Assembly: GCA_016871155.1 (NCBI GenBank)
Contig: VFZO01000036.1
Coordinates: 1-34,426 of the forward strand
Source of the DNA: Acidobacteriota bacterium
GTDB lineage: Bacteria > Acidobacteriota > Terriglobia > Bryobacterales > Bryobacteraceae
Length of the DNA: 34,426 bases
Direction of reading: 5' to 3'
The notes beneath the pieces were generated by a model. That model had not been told where the DNA came from, did not search any database, and worked only from the letters and a program-made list of their open reading frames with translations. Position numbers and translations under genes: made by a program. The stretch's first letter is position 1. The number at the start of each line of letters is the position of its first letter. Positions 8,104 to 17,731 of the stretch are shown here, piece after piece.

Positions 8104-11100
8104 ATGTTTCGGTCTTTTCTCGCGCTTACCCTTGCGGCCACCGCATCGGCGCAAACCAGTTCGCTGAGTGGTCTGATCTCGGACTCCTCCGGCGCCAATG
8201 TGCCCGGAGTCACCGTGAATCTCGTCAACACGCAGACCAACGAACGGTTCACCGGCGTTTCCAGTTCGGCGGGCAATTACACCTTGCCTCTGCTGAAGCC
8301 CGGTGTCTACGAGATCCGCGTGGAGCACACGGGCTTCAAGCAATTCCGCCAGACCGGCATCGTCATCGAGACCGGCGTCCCTTCGAATGCCGATATCCGG
8401 CTGGAGGTCGGTGGCATTACCGAACAGATTACGGTGGAGGCGGAGGCCCCGCTGCTGAAGACCGAGTCCGCCTCCGTCGGCAACGTCGTTCGCCGCGAGA
8501 CAATCGCCAATATGCCGCTGGTCGGCCGCCGCGCCGCGCAGTTGGCGCGCTTGTCCGGCTTCGTGGTTCAAAACGGAACGGGCTCCAATTTCACCATTGC
8601 GGGTGGACGCGGCGATAACACGAACTTCTCCATTGACGGTGGGAACGCGCAGAACATCCTCCTCGGCGTCGCCACTCTGAACTTCGATCCGCCCATCGAT
8701 TCGCTGCAGGAATTTAACGTCGAGATCTCGAACTACAAGGCGGAAATGGGCCGCACCGGAGGCGGCTTCGTCCAAATGACAACGCGCTCAGGCACTAACA
8801 ACTGGCACGGCTCGGCGTACGAGTTTTTCCGCAACGACGCACTGGATGCCCGTAACTTTTTCGCCGCCCGCAAGCCCGTGCTTCGGTACCACCAGTTCGG
8901 CGGCAGCATCTCCGGACCAATCGTCAAAAACCGGACGTTCTTTTTTTTACAACCTGGAGAAAATCCGCACACGAAGCCAGGCCACTCGAATTCTCGGCGT
9001 GCCCAACCCGAGTGAGATCGCCGGCCGTTTCCCCGGCCCAATTACCGATCCGCTCGCCAATTTCGCGCCCTTCCCGAACAACACCATCCCGGCCGCCCGC
9101 ATGGACCCCGTCGGCGTCGCCATCGCCCAATACTATCCGGAGCCCAACGTTCCCGGTCAGGCCTCCCGCACCGCCAACTTTCGCGTGAACAACCCCACTG
9201 GCGGCAACCCGACCGTCATGGTAGCCAGGGGCGATCATACGATTTCCGCCAATGATCGTTTCTATGTCCGCTACCTCCACAACGTCAACAACACCTATCA
9301 GCGGCCAGTCTTCCGGGACAACACCGATCAGTACGGCGAGGTCGTCGAGAACAGCTATTACAGTCTCTCTCCAACCTGGATCCACTCGTTCAACCCCACC
9401 ACCGTCATGGAACTCCGCTACGCGTACGATCGCCGGAAATTCCATCCCATCACTGCCAACAAGGGACTCGGCCTGGCACAGAAGATCGGGATCCGCGGCA
9501 CAAACCCGGACTATTTTCCGCGCGTCACTCTCACAGGCCTGGAACCCTTCCAGCGCGCCGAGCAGGAGCGCATCCAGTCGCCGATTCGCGGCGATCACTA
9601 CACGGGCTCGTTAACCAGGATCGCCGGCAAGCACACCCTCAAGTTCGGCGGCGAGTATCGCTTCTCCCGCAACACCGATGTGCCTCTCGGCTCGGCCGGC
9701 GGCGTCTTCAACTTTACGCCCGTTGGCACCAACGACGCGCTGGCTTCGCTCCTGCTCGGCCACGTCGCCTCGGCCTCGCGCGACGAGTCGAAGGCCGTCA
9801 TCTCCAACGGCGCCACCCTCGGCATGTACGCGCAGACCGATTGGAAGGTCAACAACTCGTTGACGCTCAACCTCGGATTGCGTTGGGATATCGACACTCC
9901 TCGCTACGAAAGCAGCAACCAGCAAAACTCCTTCGACCGTGCCGCCATCAACCCGGTCTGCAACTGCCCCGGCGTGATCACATTCTCCGGCCGCGAGGGA
10001 CTCTCCAAATACGCTTCTGGTTTCGACTACAACAACTTCGGCCCGCGCATCGGCTTCGCCTGGCGCGCCAGGGACAAGTGGGTCATTCGCGGCGGCGGCG
10101 CTCTCGTGTTCGTCGGGCAATACGATCAGGCCACGCCCCTGGCCGTCCGCGCCGGCTTCTCCACGGCCGTCTCGGTCACCTCTGTCGACGGCGGACGCAC
10201 GGCGGCCATCCAGCTTCGCAACGGCCTGCCGCCCACAGTGGCAAATACACTTTCGGCCGGTTTCGGCGCGGTTCCCATCGGCCAGAACCCAATCTTCGCG
10301 GTCGAGTTCTTCGATCCAGGCAAACGCCAAATCCCCTACACGCAAACATTCAACTTGAACGTGCAACGCATCCTCCCCGGCAACACACTGTTGGAAATCG
10401 GCTATCTCGGTACCCTAGGCCACAAGCTCACGGTGACCGGCACACAGTCCATCAATCAGGTCGAACCGTCCCGCATGCGCGCGGGCAACGTGCAGGCATT
10501 GCGCCCGTTCCCGCAGTTCTCCGACGTGCGTGAACACAGCCCCACCATCGGCAACTCGAACTATCACGGGTCGAACATCAAACTTGAAAAGCGTTTCAGC
10601 CGGGGTTTGCAGTTCGGCATGAACTACACATGGTCGAAACTCATTGACGACGTGAACTCCCGCAACGAACTGGGCGCCGCCGCCGCGCTGGCCAACTTCT
10701 ACGATCGCCGCGCCGATCGCGGCCTCTCCGGCAACCACGTCGGCCACCGGTTCATCGGGCAACACGGTTTACGAGCTGCCCTTTGGCAAGGGCCGCGCCG
10801 TGAAGATCTCAAACAGCATTCTCGACGCCATCGCCGGCGGCTGGTCCACCGGACTCATCATGGAGTTCCGCTCCGGCGTGCCCTTTGGTATCGTCGAGAA
10901 TAACGCCGCCGCCATCTACACCACGGCGGCCGCCGTACGTTCCAACGCCACCGGCCCGTATACACAGAACGCCAACTGGCGCGCCAATGTCCTCAGCCAG
11001 CCCTACTTCAACACCTCAACCTTCGTCGCCCCGCCTCTGTTGACGTTCGGGACTCTCGGCCGCGCCGTGGCCACCGGCCCCGGCTCCGTCATCGGCGATC

Positions 11101-11300
11101 TGTCGGTGTTGAAGGATTTCCCCATGCCCTGGGAAAACCACAAACTCCAATTCCGCTGGGAGAGCCTGAACTTTCTGAACCACGCCAACTTCGGCAACCC
11201 GACCACGGGAAGAGGCAATCCAAACTTCGGCCGGATCCTAGGCCTCACGGCCGGCAACCAGGCGCGTATCAACCAGTTGGGTTTGCACTACCGGTTTTAA
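8104..11300 (+). pseudogene. TonB-dependent receptor, Oar-like, with two +1 frameshifts
   Basis: Three successive frames together encode one receptor that would be 1064 residues long. It begins MFRSFLALTLAATASAQ (signal peptide), continues with a CarboxypepD_reg-like domain and plug (MPLVGRRAAQLARLSG, EMGRTGGGFVQMTTRSGT), and ends QLGLHYRF with a terminal Phe. Frame 1 leaves the family consensus at a run of eight T (8941-8948). Seven would restore KNRTFFFYNLEK. Frame 2 leaves consensus near 10757-10759, where one G too many in CATCGGGCAAC separates GHRFIG from NTVYELPFGKG. Removing both extra bases restores a length divisible by three. This could be a recent pseudogene, two assembly or sequencing errors, or, at the T run, transcriptional slippage. 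The stop abuts that of the convergent gene at 11301. Confidence 0.85.
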
Positions 11301-12515
11301 CTACCAGTTCGTGTAAGACCCGTCCGGCCTCCGCAACATCGGAATCGCGGCGTATCGCTCCTTGTACTCACCTATGAGCTGTAGCTGCGCCGTGTCCACA
11401 TCCACGCCGATGCCCGGCCGCTCGTTGGGCCACAGCTTCCCATTCCGCAAATCGTAGTGGTTGCGCAGATACGGCCAAGGCCTCGTGCCGCCCATCACCA
11501 TCTCCATCAGCGCCGGCCCGGAGAACGCGGCACAGCAATGCACCATCGCCGCTTCGCTGATCGGCCCGGTGAAGTGCGGTACCAACCCCACATAGTGCGT
11601 CTCGCACATTGCCGCGATCTTCTGAAACTCCGTAATACCGCCGACGTTAGGAATGGTCGCACGCGCATAGTCGGTCAAATGTTCTTCTATCAGCACGTTC
11701 CAATCCCACTTCGGCCCAAACTGCTCGCCCACCGCGATCGGCACGCGCACCTGCGGCCGCAGTGTCCGGTACACCTGCGGATTCTCGCTGCGCACTAAAT
11801 CCTCCACGAAGTACGGTTTCAGCGGCTCCAGCTTGTTGGCCAGCGCCACCGCGTCCGGAAAATCCAGATTTGTGTGGAAGTCGATCGCCCACCCACCGTC
11901 GCGCCCCACACCCTCCCGCACCTGCTCGCACAACTCCATCGTCTTCTTAACGCCTTCGAACCGGTCGAACACGCCTTGCTCGGAGCCGATCGTCGAGATA
12001 CGATACGCGCGGTACCCCGCGTCCACACAAGCCTTGGCCACCTCTTTCTGCGTACCCTTATGCGGATAGCCGGTCGAGTAGCACTCGACGTAGTCGCGCG
12101 CCTGCCCGCCCAGTAGTTGGAACACCGGCACGCCCAGCGCCTTGCCTTTCAGGTCCCACAACGCAACGTCGAGCGCACCCAGCGCGTGGACCTTCTCGCG
12201 TCCCGCCGGATAGAAGTAGCCGCGGTACATCATTTGCCAGTGGCGGTCCGTGCGGAACGGATCCTCGCCGATCAGCATGCTCGCGCACTGCTCCATGGTG
12301 TCGCCCGCGCCACCTTCGCCCACGCCGGAAATCCCCGCGTCGGTATCGATGATCACAACGTTCGTGCTTTGGTTGAACAGCGGCTGCTTCGTGTTCGGGC
12401 GCCCCGCCGCATCGGTAGGCGTCTTGTAGTAGCGAATCCGCGTGATCTTCGTCTTCGGCAGCCCGGCGGCCCACGCCGCGCCCGCGCCCATCCCAAGAAA
12501 CGCTCGTCGATTCAT
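11301..12515 (-). CDS. Mandelate racemase/muconate lactonizing family protein, galactonate-dehydratase-like, Tat signal
   Basis: This 404-residue enolase-superfamily protein probably dehydrates a sugar acid. The active site matches the D-galactonate dehydratase pattern: metal ligands D212, E238 (YFVED) and E264 (VGEQ), and general-acid/base residues H214 (DFH) and H314 (VPHFTGP). The N-terminal capping domain spans about 22-135 and the barrel about 136-380. Unlike cytoplasmic homologues it begins MNRRAFLGMGAGAAWAAG, a Tat-type signal, which points to a folded protein exported to the periplasm. It is the last gene of the eight-gene operon and overlaps kbl by 4 bp (ATGA). The substrate is not known; an aldonic acid made by the upstream oxidoreductase would fit. 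Other acid-sugar dehydratases of the superfamily are possible. Confidence 0.88.
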   Translation of the reverse strand: MNRRAFLGMGAGAAWAAGLPKTKITRIRYYKTPTDAAGRPNTKQPLFNQSTNVVIIDTDAGISGVGEGGAGDTMEQCASMLIGEDPFRTDRHWQMMYRGYFYPAGREKVHALGALDVALWDLKGKALGVPVFQLLGGQARDYVECYSTGYPHKGTQKEVAKACVDAGYRAYRISTIGSEQGVFDRFEGVKKTMELCEQVREGVGRDGGWAIDFHTNLDFPDAVALANKLEPLKPYFVEDLVRSENPQVYRTLRPQVRVPIAVGEQFGPKWDWNVLIEEHLTDYARATIPNVGGITEFQKIAAMCETHYVGLVPHFTGPISEAAMVHCCAAFSGPALMEMVMGGTRPWPYLRNHYDLRNGKLWPNERPGIGVDVDTAQLQLIGEYKERYAAIPMLRRPDGSYTNW

Positions 12516-13696
12516 GGCGATATCCCCATTTTCTTGGCCACTCGGGCCAGTATCTCCAGTGCGCGGTCCAGTTGCTCGCGCGAATGCGTCGCCGTCACAA
12601 TCGTTCGAATGCGGGCCTGGCCCTCCGGCACGGTCGGGAACCCAATACCCGTCGCAAACAGCCCCTCTTCAAACAGTGCGCGGGAGAATGCGTGCGCCGC
12701 GCCCGCCTCTCCAACCAGAATCGGAGTGATCGGCGTCTCGCTCCGGCCCGTCTGAAATCCAAGCCGCGCCAGTTCGCCCTTGAAGTATCGTGTGATCGCC
12801 CACAACATTTCGATCCGCTCCGGCTCGGCCTCCAGAATATCAAACGCCGCCAAACACGCCGCCGTCACAGCGGGCGGATGCGACGTCGAGAACAGGAACG
12901 GACGCGCGCGGTGGTATAGATAGTCGATCAAATCGCGCGATCCGCACACATAGCCGCCCAGCACGCCCACGGCCTTGGACAGCGTGCCCACCTGAATATC
13001 CACACGCCCGTGCAGTCCGAAGTGATCCACTGTCCCGCGCCCGTTACGCCCCAACACGCCGGAGGAGTGCGCGTCGTCCACCATCAGAATGGCGCCGTAC
13101 TTCTCGGCCGCCTCGCACAACGCCGGCAGCGGTCCAATGTCGCCATCCATCGAAAATACGCCGTCGGTGATCAACAGTTTCCGCCCAGGTTCGCCGGCCA
13201 ATGCCGCCAGCTTCTCCCCGGCCGACGCCGGATTGGCATGTTCGAAAACGTGAATCTTCGCGCGGCTCAACCGCGCGCCGTCAATAATCGACGCGTGATT
13301 CAGTTGATCGGAAACAATATGGTCGTCCTTGCCCAGGATCGACGAAACCGTCCCGGCGTTGGCAGTAAATCCACTCTGGAACACCACGCACGCCTCCACA
13401 TGCTTGAACGCCGCAATGCGCCGCTCGAGTTCCATGTGGATGTCCAGCGTACCGCTGATTGTCCGCACGGCGCCTGTACCCGCGCCGTACTTGCGCACCG
13501 CCGCGATCGCCGCCTCCTTCAACTTCGGGTGATTCGCCAGGCCCAGGTAATTGTTCGAGGCCAGGTTGATCACCTCGCGCCCGTCCACCCGGCTGACAGG
13601 CTCGCACGCGCTCTCCAGTTCCCGCAGTCGAAAATACGAGCCCGATGCGCGCAACTGCGTAAGCTGTTCGCTGAGAAATGCTAGTGGATTCGCCAT
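12512..13696 (-). CDS. kbl: Glycine C-acetyltransferase-like alpha-oxoamine synthase (Kbl type)
   Basis: This 394-residue PLP enzyme of fold type I belongs to the alpha-oxoamine synthase group (Kbl, BioF, HemA, Spt). LASNNYLGLANHP near 45-57, NHASIIDGARLS around 133-144, DDAHSSG with D207/D208/H210, and the Schiff-base lysine K241 in GTLSKAVGVLGGY all match. The overall match to E. coli Kbl is close, including the C-terminal PEGQARIRT. Kbl cleaves 2-amino-3-ketobutyrate with CoA to glycine and acetyl-CoA in threonine breakdown. No threonine dehydrogenase is nearby, so the true substrate may differ. There is no signal peptide, so it is the one clearly cytoplasmic product in an otherwise mostly exported operon. 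It overlaps the next gene by 4 bp and starts 9 bp after the DUF1080 stop. Confidence 0.85.
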   Translation of the reverse strand: MANPLAFLSEQLTQLRASGSYFRLRELESACEPVSRVDGREVINLASNNYLGLANHPKLKEAAIAAVRKYGAGTGAVRTISGTLDIHMELERRIAAFKHVEACVVFQSGFTANAGTVSSILGKDDHIVSDQLNHASIIDGARLSRAKIHVFEHANPASAGEKLAALAGEPGRKLLITDGVFSMDGDIGPLPALCEAAEKYGAILMVDDAHSSGVLGRNGRGTVDHFGLHGRVDIQVGTLSKAVGVLGGYVCGSRDLIDYLYHRARPFLFSTSHPPAVTAACLAAFDILEAEPERIEMLWAITRYFKGELARLGFQTGRSETPITPILVGEAGAAHAFSRALFEEGLFATGIGFPTVPEGQARIRTIVTATHSREQLDRALEILARVAKKMGISP

Positions 13697-13705
13697 CCTT
13701 CCAGG

Positions 13706-14806
13706 TTAAAGCGCGCGAATCCGAATGTCTTTGTACTCCACCCACTTCCCGGTCTGGTGCGCCTGCAACAGCACGTGGCCCGCATCCAGCCGGTCCAGCG
13801 CGTCATAGTCGACCATCGTCTCGCCGTTGATGCGAATCAGGCAGCGTTTTCCGTGCACGATCACCTGCATCGGGTACCACTGTTCGGGCGTCATCGGCCG
13901 GTAGCGCGCGCGCCGCAACCCGTACAACGAACCGGTGGGATACACCGCGCCTTCCACATCGTGCAGTTGAATCTCGTAGTGCGCCTTCGCGCCGGACCCG
14001 TCCGCGCGGAACATCACGCCGCCGTTGGAGTGCTTCGACGCGCGATAGTACAGCTCCAGCACGAAGTCCTTATACAGTTCCTTCGTCTCTAAATGGCCCA
14101 ATCCATCGGCGCGCAGCACCGGCCCCAACGTCATCCAGCGCGCCTTCCCCTCTTCCACCTGCCAATGTGCGTTCAAATCCGCGGGGCCGCTGTAGAGAGT
14201 CTTCCACTGCAACTTCGACGGCAACTCCTTTACGCGCAAATTGCGGAACCGGATCGGATACCCCAGCGACTGAATGCCGATATAGCCCTGCCGCAGCCGG
14301 TGCGCCGTCTCCGGCTGCGAATTCACATCGAAGTCCTGCACGAGTTCGCCGTTCGTCCACACCCGAAGCCTCGGCCAGTCGAACACCACGCGCAGATCGT
14401 TCCACTCGCCTTTGCTCTTCACGTTGACCCGCAACGGCGCGACGAGCGGAAAGATCGAACCCATGCCTTCGGGCTTTGGCGCTTCGTTCTTGTGGAACAG
14501 TTTGATCGCGAACCCTGTATTCTGAGGGTCGCCGTGACGGGGCGCGTGCAGATAGATTGCCGAATCGATCCATCCCCGCACGAAGAATTCGCATTGAAAC
14601 TCGAAGTTCTCGTAGACGCGTTCGGACCGCAGCCATGTCGGGGAGTTGCCGCTGTCGCTCACTACAATCGCTCCGTCGTCTACATAAAACGCCGACGCCG
14701 GGCCGTCGTTCACGTGCCAGCCGGCGAGTGTCCGGCCGTCGAACAGCGGCATCTCGCCTTGCGCCAGCAGCCCGGCGGACGACAACAGCCACTCGCGCCG
14801 CCGCAT
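13706..14806 (-). CDS. Tandem DUF1080 (3-keto-disaccharide hydrolase type) protein, exported
   Basis: This 366-residue protein contains two concanavalin-like DUF1080 domains. The first (about 18-190) opens with MPLFDGRTLAGWHVNDG, the family's usual LFDGxxLxGW start, and includes WIDSAIYLHAPRHGDPQN. The second (about 200-366) has SNGGVMFRADGSG, AHYEIQLHDVEG and GETMVDYDALDR. Characterised members of this family hydrolyse or eliminate glycosides whose sugar has been oxidised at C3. The N-terminus MRRREWLLSSAGLLAQGE is a short signal with an arginine cluster. The ATG overlaps the stop of the upstream gluconate-dehydrogenase-subunit gene by one base (TAATG). The reading frame stays open further upstream, but that extension is antisense-like and overlaps the neighbour, so the start at 14806 is preferred. 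Its place beside a GMC oxidoreductase supports a 3-keto-sugar pathway. Confidence 0.88.
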   Translation of the reverse strand: MRRREWLLSSAGLLAQGEMPLFDGRTLAGWHVNDGPASAFYVDDGAIVVSDSGNSPTWLRSERVYENFEFQCEFFVRGWIDSAIYLHAPRHGDPQNTGFAIKLFHKNEAPKPEGMGSIFPLVAPLRVNVKSKGEWNDLRVVFDWPRLRVWTNGELVQDFDVNSQPETAHRLRQGYIGIQSLGYPIRFRNLRVKELPSKLQWKTLYSGPADLNAHWQVEEGKARWMTLGPVLRADGLGHLETKELYKDFVLELYYRASKHSNGGVMFRADGSGAKAHYEIQLHDVEGAVYPTGSLYGLRRARYRPMTPEQWYPMQVIVHGKRCLIRINGETMVDYDALDRLDAGHVLLQAHQTGKWVEYKDIRIRAL

Positions 14807-15324
14807 TAGTGCTCCCGGCACACCGGATACGACGCCAGCATCGCCGCGCCCTTGTATCCGAGCGTATCCGCCATCCCAGGCTTCGAAGTCCAGAACCCGT
14901 CCGACGTCAGAGACTTCGCCGCACGGAAGAACTTCTCCGGAGTCGATTTCACCTGCTTGCGATCCACCGCTTCGCAAACCGGGCGCAACAGCGCCAACTG
15001 CGCGCCGGCCGCCATCGAGCCGAACCCGGCCTTCCGCAGCCACGCTAAACCATCGGCGAAAATCTTCTGCTGCGCTTTGTTGCGCCCAACCACAAAGTCG
15101 ATAAATGCCGGCACTTGCGCCGCGCCGGCGCCGGGAATAATGTGTTCGGCCACTGCAGCCACGAGCGCGAAATCGTCCTTCGAAAAATGTGAGGGCTCCG
15201 GCAGTTTGGCCACGCCGCCGTGCGTGTGTTCGTGCTGCGCGTAGAGTTCGTCGGCCGCGAACGGAAACGCGCACGTTGCGCCGATCGAACCGATAATCTT
15301 CAACGTACTTCGCCGCTCGCTCAT
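14806..15324 (-). CDS. Gluconate 2-dehydrogenase subunit 3 family protein, Tat-exported partner of GMC enzyme
   Basis: This 172-residue protein matches the small subunit that accompanies membrane or periplasmic GMC sugar dehydrogenases. It begins [18 protein letters not shown], with the twin-arginine pattern RRSTLK. The mature helical part includes FALVAAVAEHIIPGAGAAQV, where the family has a conserved DxIIPG-like turn. The neighbouring GMC protein has no signal of its own, so this subunit probably carries it through the Tat pathway as a hitch-hiker and may help cofactor loading. The start at 15324 overlaps the GMC gene's stop by 4 bp (ATGA), and its stop shares a base with the next ATG. A heme-bearing third subunit, common in such complexes, is absent here. 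Confidence 0.87.
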   Translation of the reverse strand: MSERRSTLKIIGSIGATCAFPFAADELYAQHEHTHGGVAKLPEPSHFSKDDFALVAAVAEHIIPGAGAAQVPAFIDFVVGRNKAQQKIFADGLAWLRKAGFGSMAAGAQLALLRPVCEAVDRKQVKSTPEKFFRAAKSLTSDGFWTSKPGMADTLGYKGAAMLASYPVCREH

Positions 15325-16889
15325 ACTTCGCCTTTCTTCAATCGATCCGCGATCCGCTCCGCCGTACGCGCCGCCAGCGCCATAATCGTGTGCGTCGGAT
15401 TCTTCTCCGACGCCGATGGAAACACGCTGCCGTCCACCACGTAGAGGTTCTTTACGTCGTGCGTCCGGCACGTGGAGTCCACTACCGAGGTCTTCGGATC
15501 CGCCCCCATCCGCGCGCCACCCAATTCATGATTGGTCCGCGGTTCGTCGTAAACCCGGTGAATCTCCGCCCCGGCCGACTCCAGAATCGCCTGCGACCAC
15601 TTCTGCATGTCCGCGAAAATCTTCTTGTCGTTCTCGCTCCACGAAACATGCCGCCTCGCCGAGGGAAGTCCAAACTCGTCGGCGCGCGCGTAGTCGAGAT
15701 CGACGAACGACCTCGCATTCGGAATCATCTCACCGTACGGACTGAAAATGACAAACGCCGGATAGCGGTCCTTCACAGCTTTCACATAATCCGCGCCCAT
15801 GCCCGGAATATCACGCGCCCAGCCGACGCCCCGCCGGTTCTGATATCCGAACTGCGCACCGAAACTCCGCCCATAGTCGCGCTTGCGTTCGTGCATGAAA
15901 CTGGGCAGATACGCATGGTCCAAAAACCCTTCGTCGTCCTTTAGCGGGGAGCCCTTCAGCCCATCCAGAAACGCCTCCACGCCTCCCGTGAAGTGCGGAA
16001 TGAAGTGCTTCCCCAAATGGCCCGACGAATTCGCCAGTCCGTTCGGATACTGCCTCGACCTCGACATCTGCAGCAACGCCACCGACTGCACACACGCGCA
16101 CGAAATCACTACAATGCGGCCGCGCACTTCGCCCTCCGCGCGCGTCTCACGATGCAGATACTTCACGCCCGTCGCGCGATTTTCGCCGTTGACCGTCACC
16201 TCGCGCACCACAGCGTTCGGAATCAGTTCCAGCTTTCCTGTCTTCAACGCCGGCGCCATGTGCACGTCGTAGGAGTTGTACTTTGCCACCACGTCGCAAC
16301 CCGCCATGCAGTTGCCGCAGAAGTGGCACGCCGGACGGCCGAATTGGTTTCGCGATAGCGTCGACTTCCGCACGTGGATGATCTTTAGCCCTAGCTTTTT
16401 CGCGCCTTTGGCGATCAGTTGGTCCGAGCACTTAAACGGCACCGGCGGCAGAAAAACTCCGTCCGGCAAGTCCTTCAAGCCGTCGTAGTTGCCGCAAACG
16501 CCCACTTCACGCTCGATTCTTTCGTAGTAGGGCGCGATGTCCGCGTAGTCCAGCGGCCAATCCTCGCCCGACCCGTCGAAGCTCTTGCCCTTGAAATCAC
16601 GCTGGCTGAAACGCCACGCCACCGCGTTCCACGTCAGCGTCTTCCCGCCCAGTCCACGCGCGCGCTCGGAGGCCATGCCGTCCTTGCCCGGCTTCATCCG
16701 CGGAATCTGGCGGTTCGCGAACTCCCACGGCATCGCGTGCGTATTGAAATCGCTGCGCGTGTTGATCCTCGGTCCGCCTTCCACCACGGCCACGTTCACG
16801 CCCGCCCGCGCCAAGTGCGCCGCCAGCGTGCCGCCCGCCGCGCCCGATCCGACAATTACCACGTCGAATGTTTTTACCGGTTCAGCCAT
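15321..16889 (-). CDS. GMC-family FAD sugar oxidoreductase with cysteine cluster
   Basis: This 522-residue flavoprotein has the Rossmann GxGxxG motif [11 protein letters not shown] at about 10-20. Its GMC C-terminal domain ends with [19 protein letters not shown], where H500 and N497 fit the active-site pair region. Four cysteines, C188, C191, C194 and C198 ([11 protein letters not shown]), form a CxxCxxCxxxC pattern that probably binds an iron-sulfur cluster, as in FAD-dependent glucose dehydrogenases. It would oxidise a sugar hydroxyl in the periplasm and pass electrons to the respiratory chain. The start [11 protein letters not shown] at 16889 is chosen because the FAD motif follows directly. 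It overlaps the upstream hydrolase gene by 16 bp. There is no signal peptide; export would depend on the Tat subunit encoded next. Glucoside 3-dehydrogenase is the favoured function, by context. Confidence 0.9.
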   Translation of the reverse strand: MAEPVKTFDVVIVGSGAAGGTLAAHLARAGVNVAVVEGGPRINTRSDFNTHAMPWEFANRQIPRMKPGKDGMASERARGLGGKTLTWNAVAWRFSQRDFKGKSFDGSGEDWPLDYADIAPYYERIEREVGVCGNYDGLKDLPDGVFLPPVPFKCSDQLIAKGAKKLGLKIIHVRKSTLSRNQFGRPACHFCGNCMAGCDVVAKYNSYDVHMAPALKTGKLELIPNAVVREVTVNGENRATGVKYLHRETRAEGEVRGRIVVISCACVQSVALLQMSRSRQYPNGLANSSGHLGKHFIPHFTGGVEAFLDGLKGSPLKDDEGFLDHAYLPSFMHERKRDYGRSFGAQFGYQNRRGVGWARDIPGMGADYVKAVKDRYPAFVIFSPYGEMIPNARSFVDLDYARADEFGLPSARRHVSWSENDKKIFADMQKWSQAILESAGAEIHRVYDEPRTNHELGGARMGADPKTSVVDSTCRTHDVKNLYVVDGSVFPSASEKNPTHTIMALAARTAERIADRLKKGEV

Positions 16890-17731
16890 GCCTTTATCGT
16901 CCTCGACACCAGTTCCGCCGCGTCCTGCTGCACGAAATGCCCCGCGCCGGGAACGGTCACCAGCGTCAAGTCTCCGTCCAGCCACTTCCACGTATCGTTC
17001 AACGCGCCGTCCAGCAGCGCCGTATCCGCCAAGCCGTGAATCATCAGCACCGGCGCCTGCACGCGCTGCGGTGCTTCGCGCTTTTCATACGGCTCACGCG
17101 GATAGTTCCGGCGATAGTACGACATCATGGCGTTGAAGTCGGAGCGCTGAAACGCCTCCACGTACTTCGCTTTAGCCGCCGCGTCCTTCACCCAGAACGC
17201 CAGCCCTTCGGCCGTCAGTTCCTTGTGCGAGTCCGGCTTCTGAAACCGCCGCGCGTACGCCGAGTTTGCCTGCTGCTTCGCGTTCCCGGCCAGTTCGCGG
17301 CTCAACCCGTTCGGATGGGGCAGATTCAGAATGATCAACTTCTCCACCATTCGGGGCATGTGAAACGCGAACTGCCACGCGATCGCCCCGCCCCAATCGT
17401 GCCCCGCGACAATCGCCTTCTCTTTGCCAAAATGCCGGATCACCGCCGCCACGTCGCCCACCAGCAGCCGCATGTCGTAGTTTTCCTCGCCGCCCGGCTT
17501 GTCCGATAGGTTATACCCGCGCAGGTCCATCGCCACTACCTGATACTGCGGCGCCAGCGCTTCCATCTGGTGCCTCCACGTGTACCAGAAATCGGGGAAC
17601 CCGTGAATCATCACCACCAGCGGCCCTTTGCCCGCCGTTACGTAATGAATCTTCACTCCGTTCGAGTTCGCGTATCCGTCCTGGAACTCGGCGGCGCTCA
17701 TCGCCACGGAAACGAACAGCGCCAACCTCAT
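16874..17731 (-). CDS. Alpha/beta hydrolase, epoxide-hydrolase-like, secreted
   Basis: This 285-residue protein has the fold and motifs of epoxide hydrolases and related C-O hydrolases. HGFP at 43-46 is the oxyanion-hole motif, D112 in GHDWGGA is the nucleophile position, and H265 in GAGHFVQQ is the catalytic base. Asp rather than Ser as nucleophile separates it from esterases. YYRRNYP in the cap may supply an epoxide-activating Tyr. The N-terminus [16 protein letters not shown] is a very short signal peptide. Start 17731 is chosen because it gives this signal and overlaps the preceding stop by 4 bp (ATGA). It lies within the sugar-oxidation operon, so the substrate may be a lactone, ester or ether product rather than an epoxide. 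Confidence 0.86.
   Translation of the reverse strand: MRLALFVSVAMSAAEFQDGYANSNGVKIHYVTAGKGPLVVMIHGFPDFWYTWRHQMEALAPQYQVVAMDLRGYNLSDKPGGEENYDMRLLVGDVAAVIRHFGKEKAIVAGHDWGGAIAWQFAFHMPRMVEKLIILNLPHPNGLSRELAGNAKQQANSAYARRFQKPDSHKELTAEGLAFWVKDAAAKAKYVEAFQRSDFNAMMSYYRRNYPREPYEKREAPQRVQAPVLMIHGLADTALLDGALNDTWKWLDGDLTLVTVPGAGHFVQQDAAELVSRTIKAWLNR

Noticed and set aside
8938-8950. Programmed frameshift in the receptor as the leading explanation
   Set aside because: There is a slippery T run but no stimulatory structure or stop arrangement I can see, and a second shift in the same gene would remain unexplained; mutation or sequence error is simpler.
14807-15274. N-terminal extension of the DUF1080 protein (frame open to 15274)
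   Set aside because: It overlaps the gluconate-dehydrogenase subunit gene, lacks a signal peptide and reads as Arg/Gly-rich shadow; the TAATG junction gives a better start.
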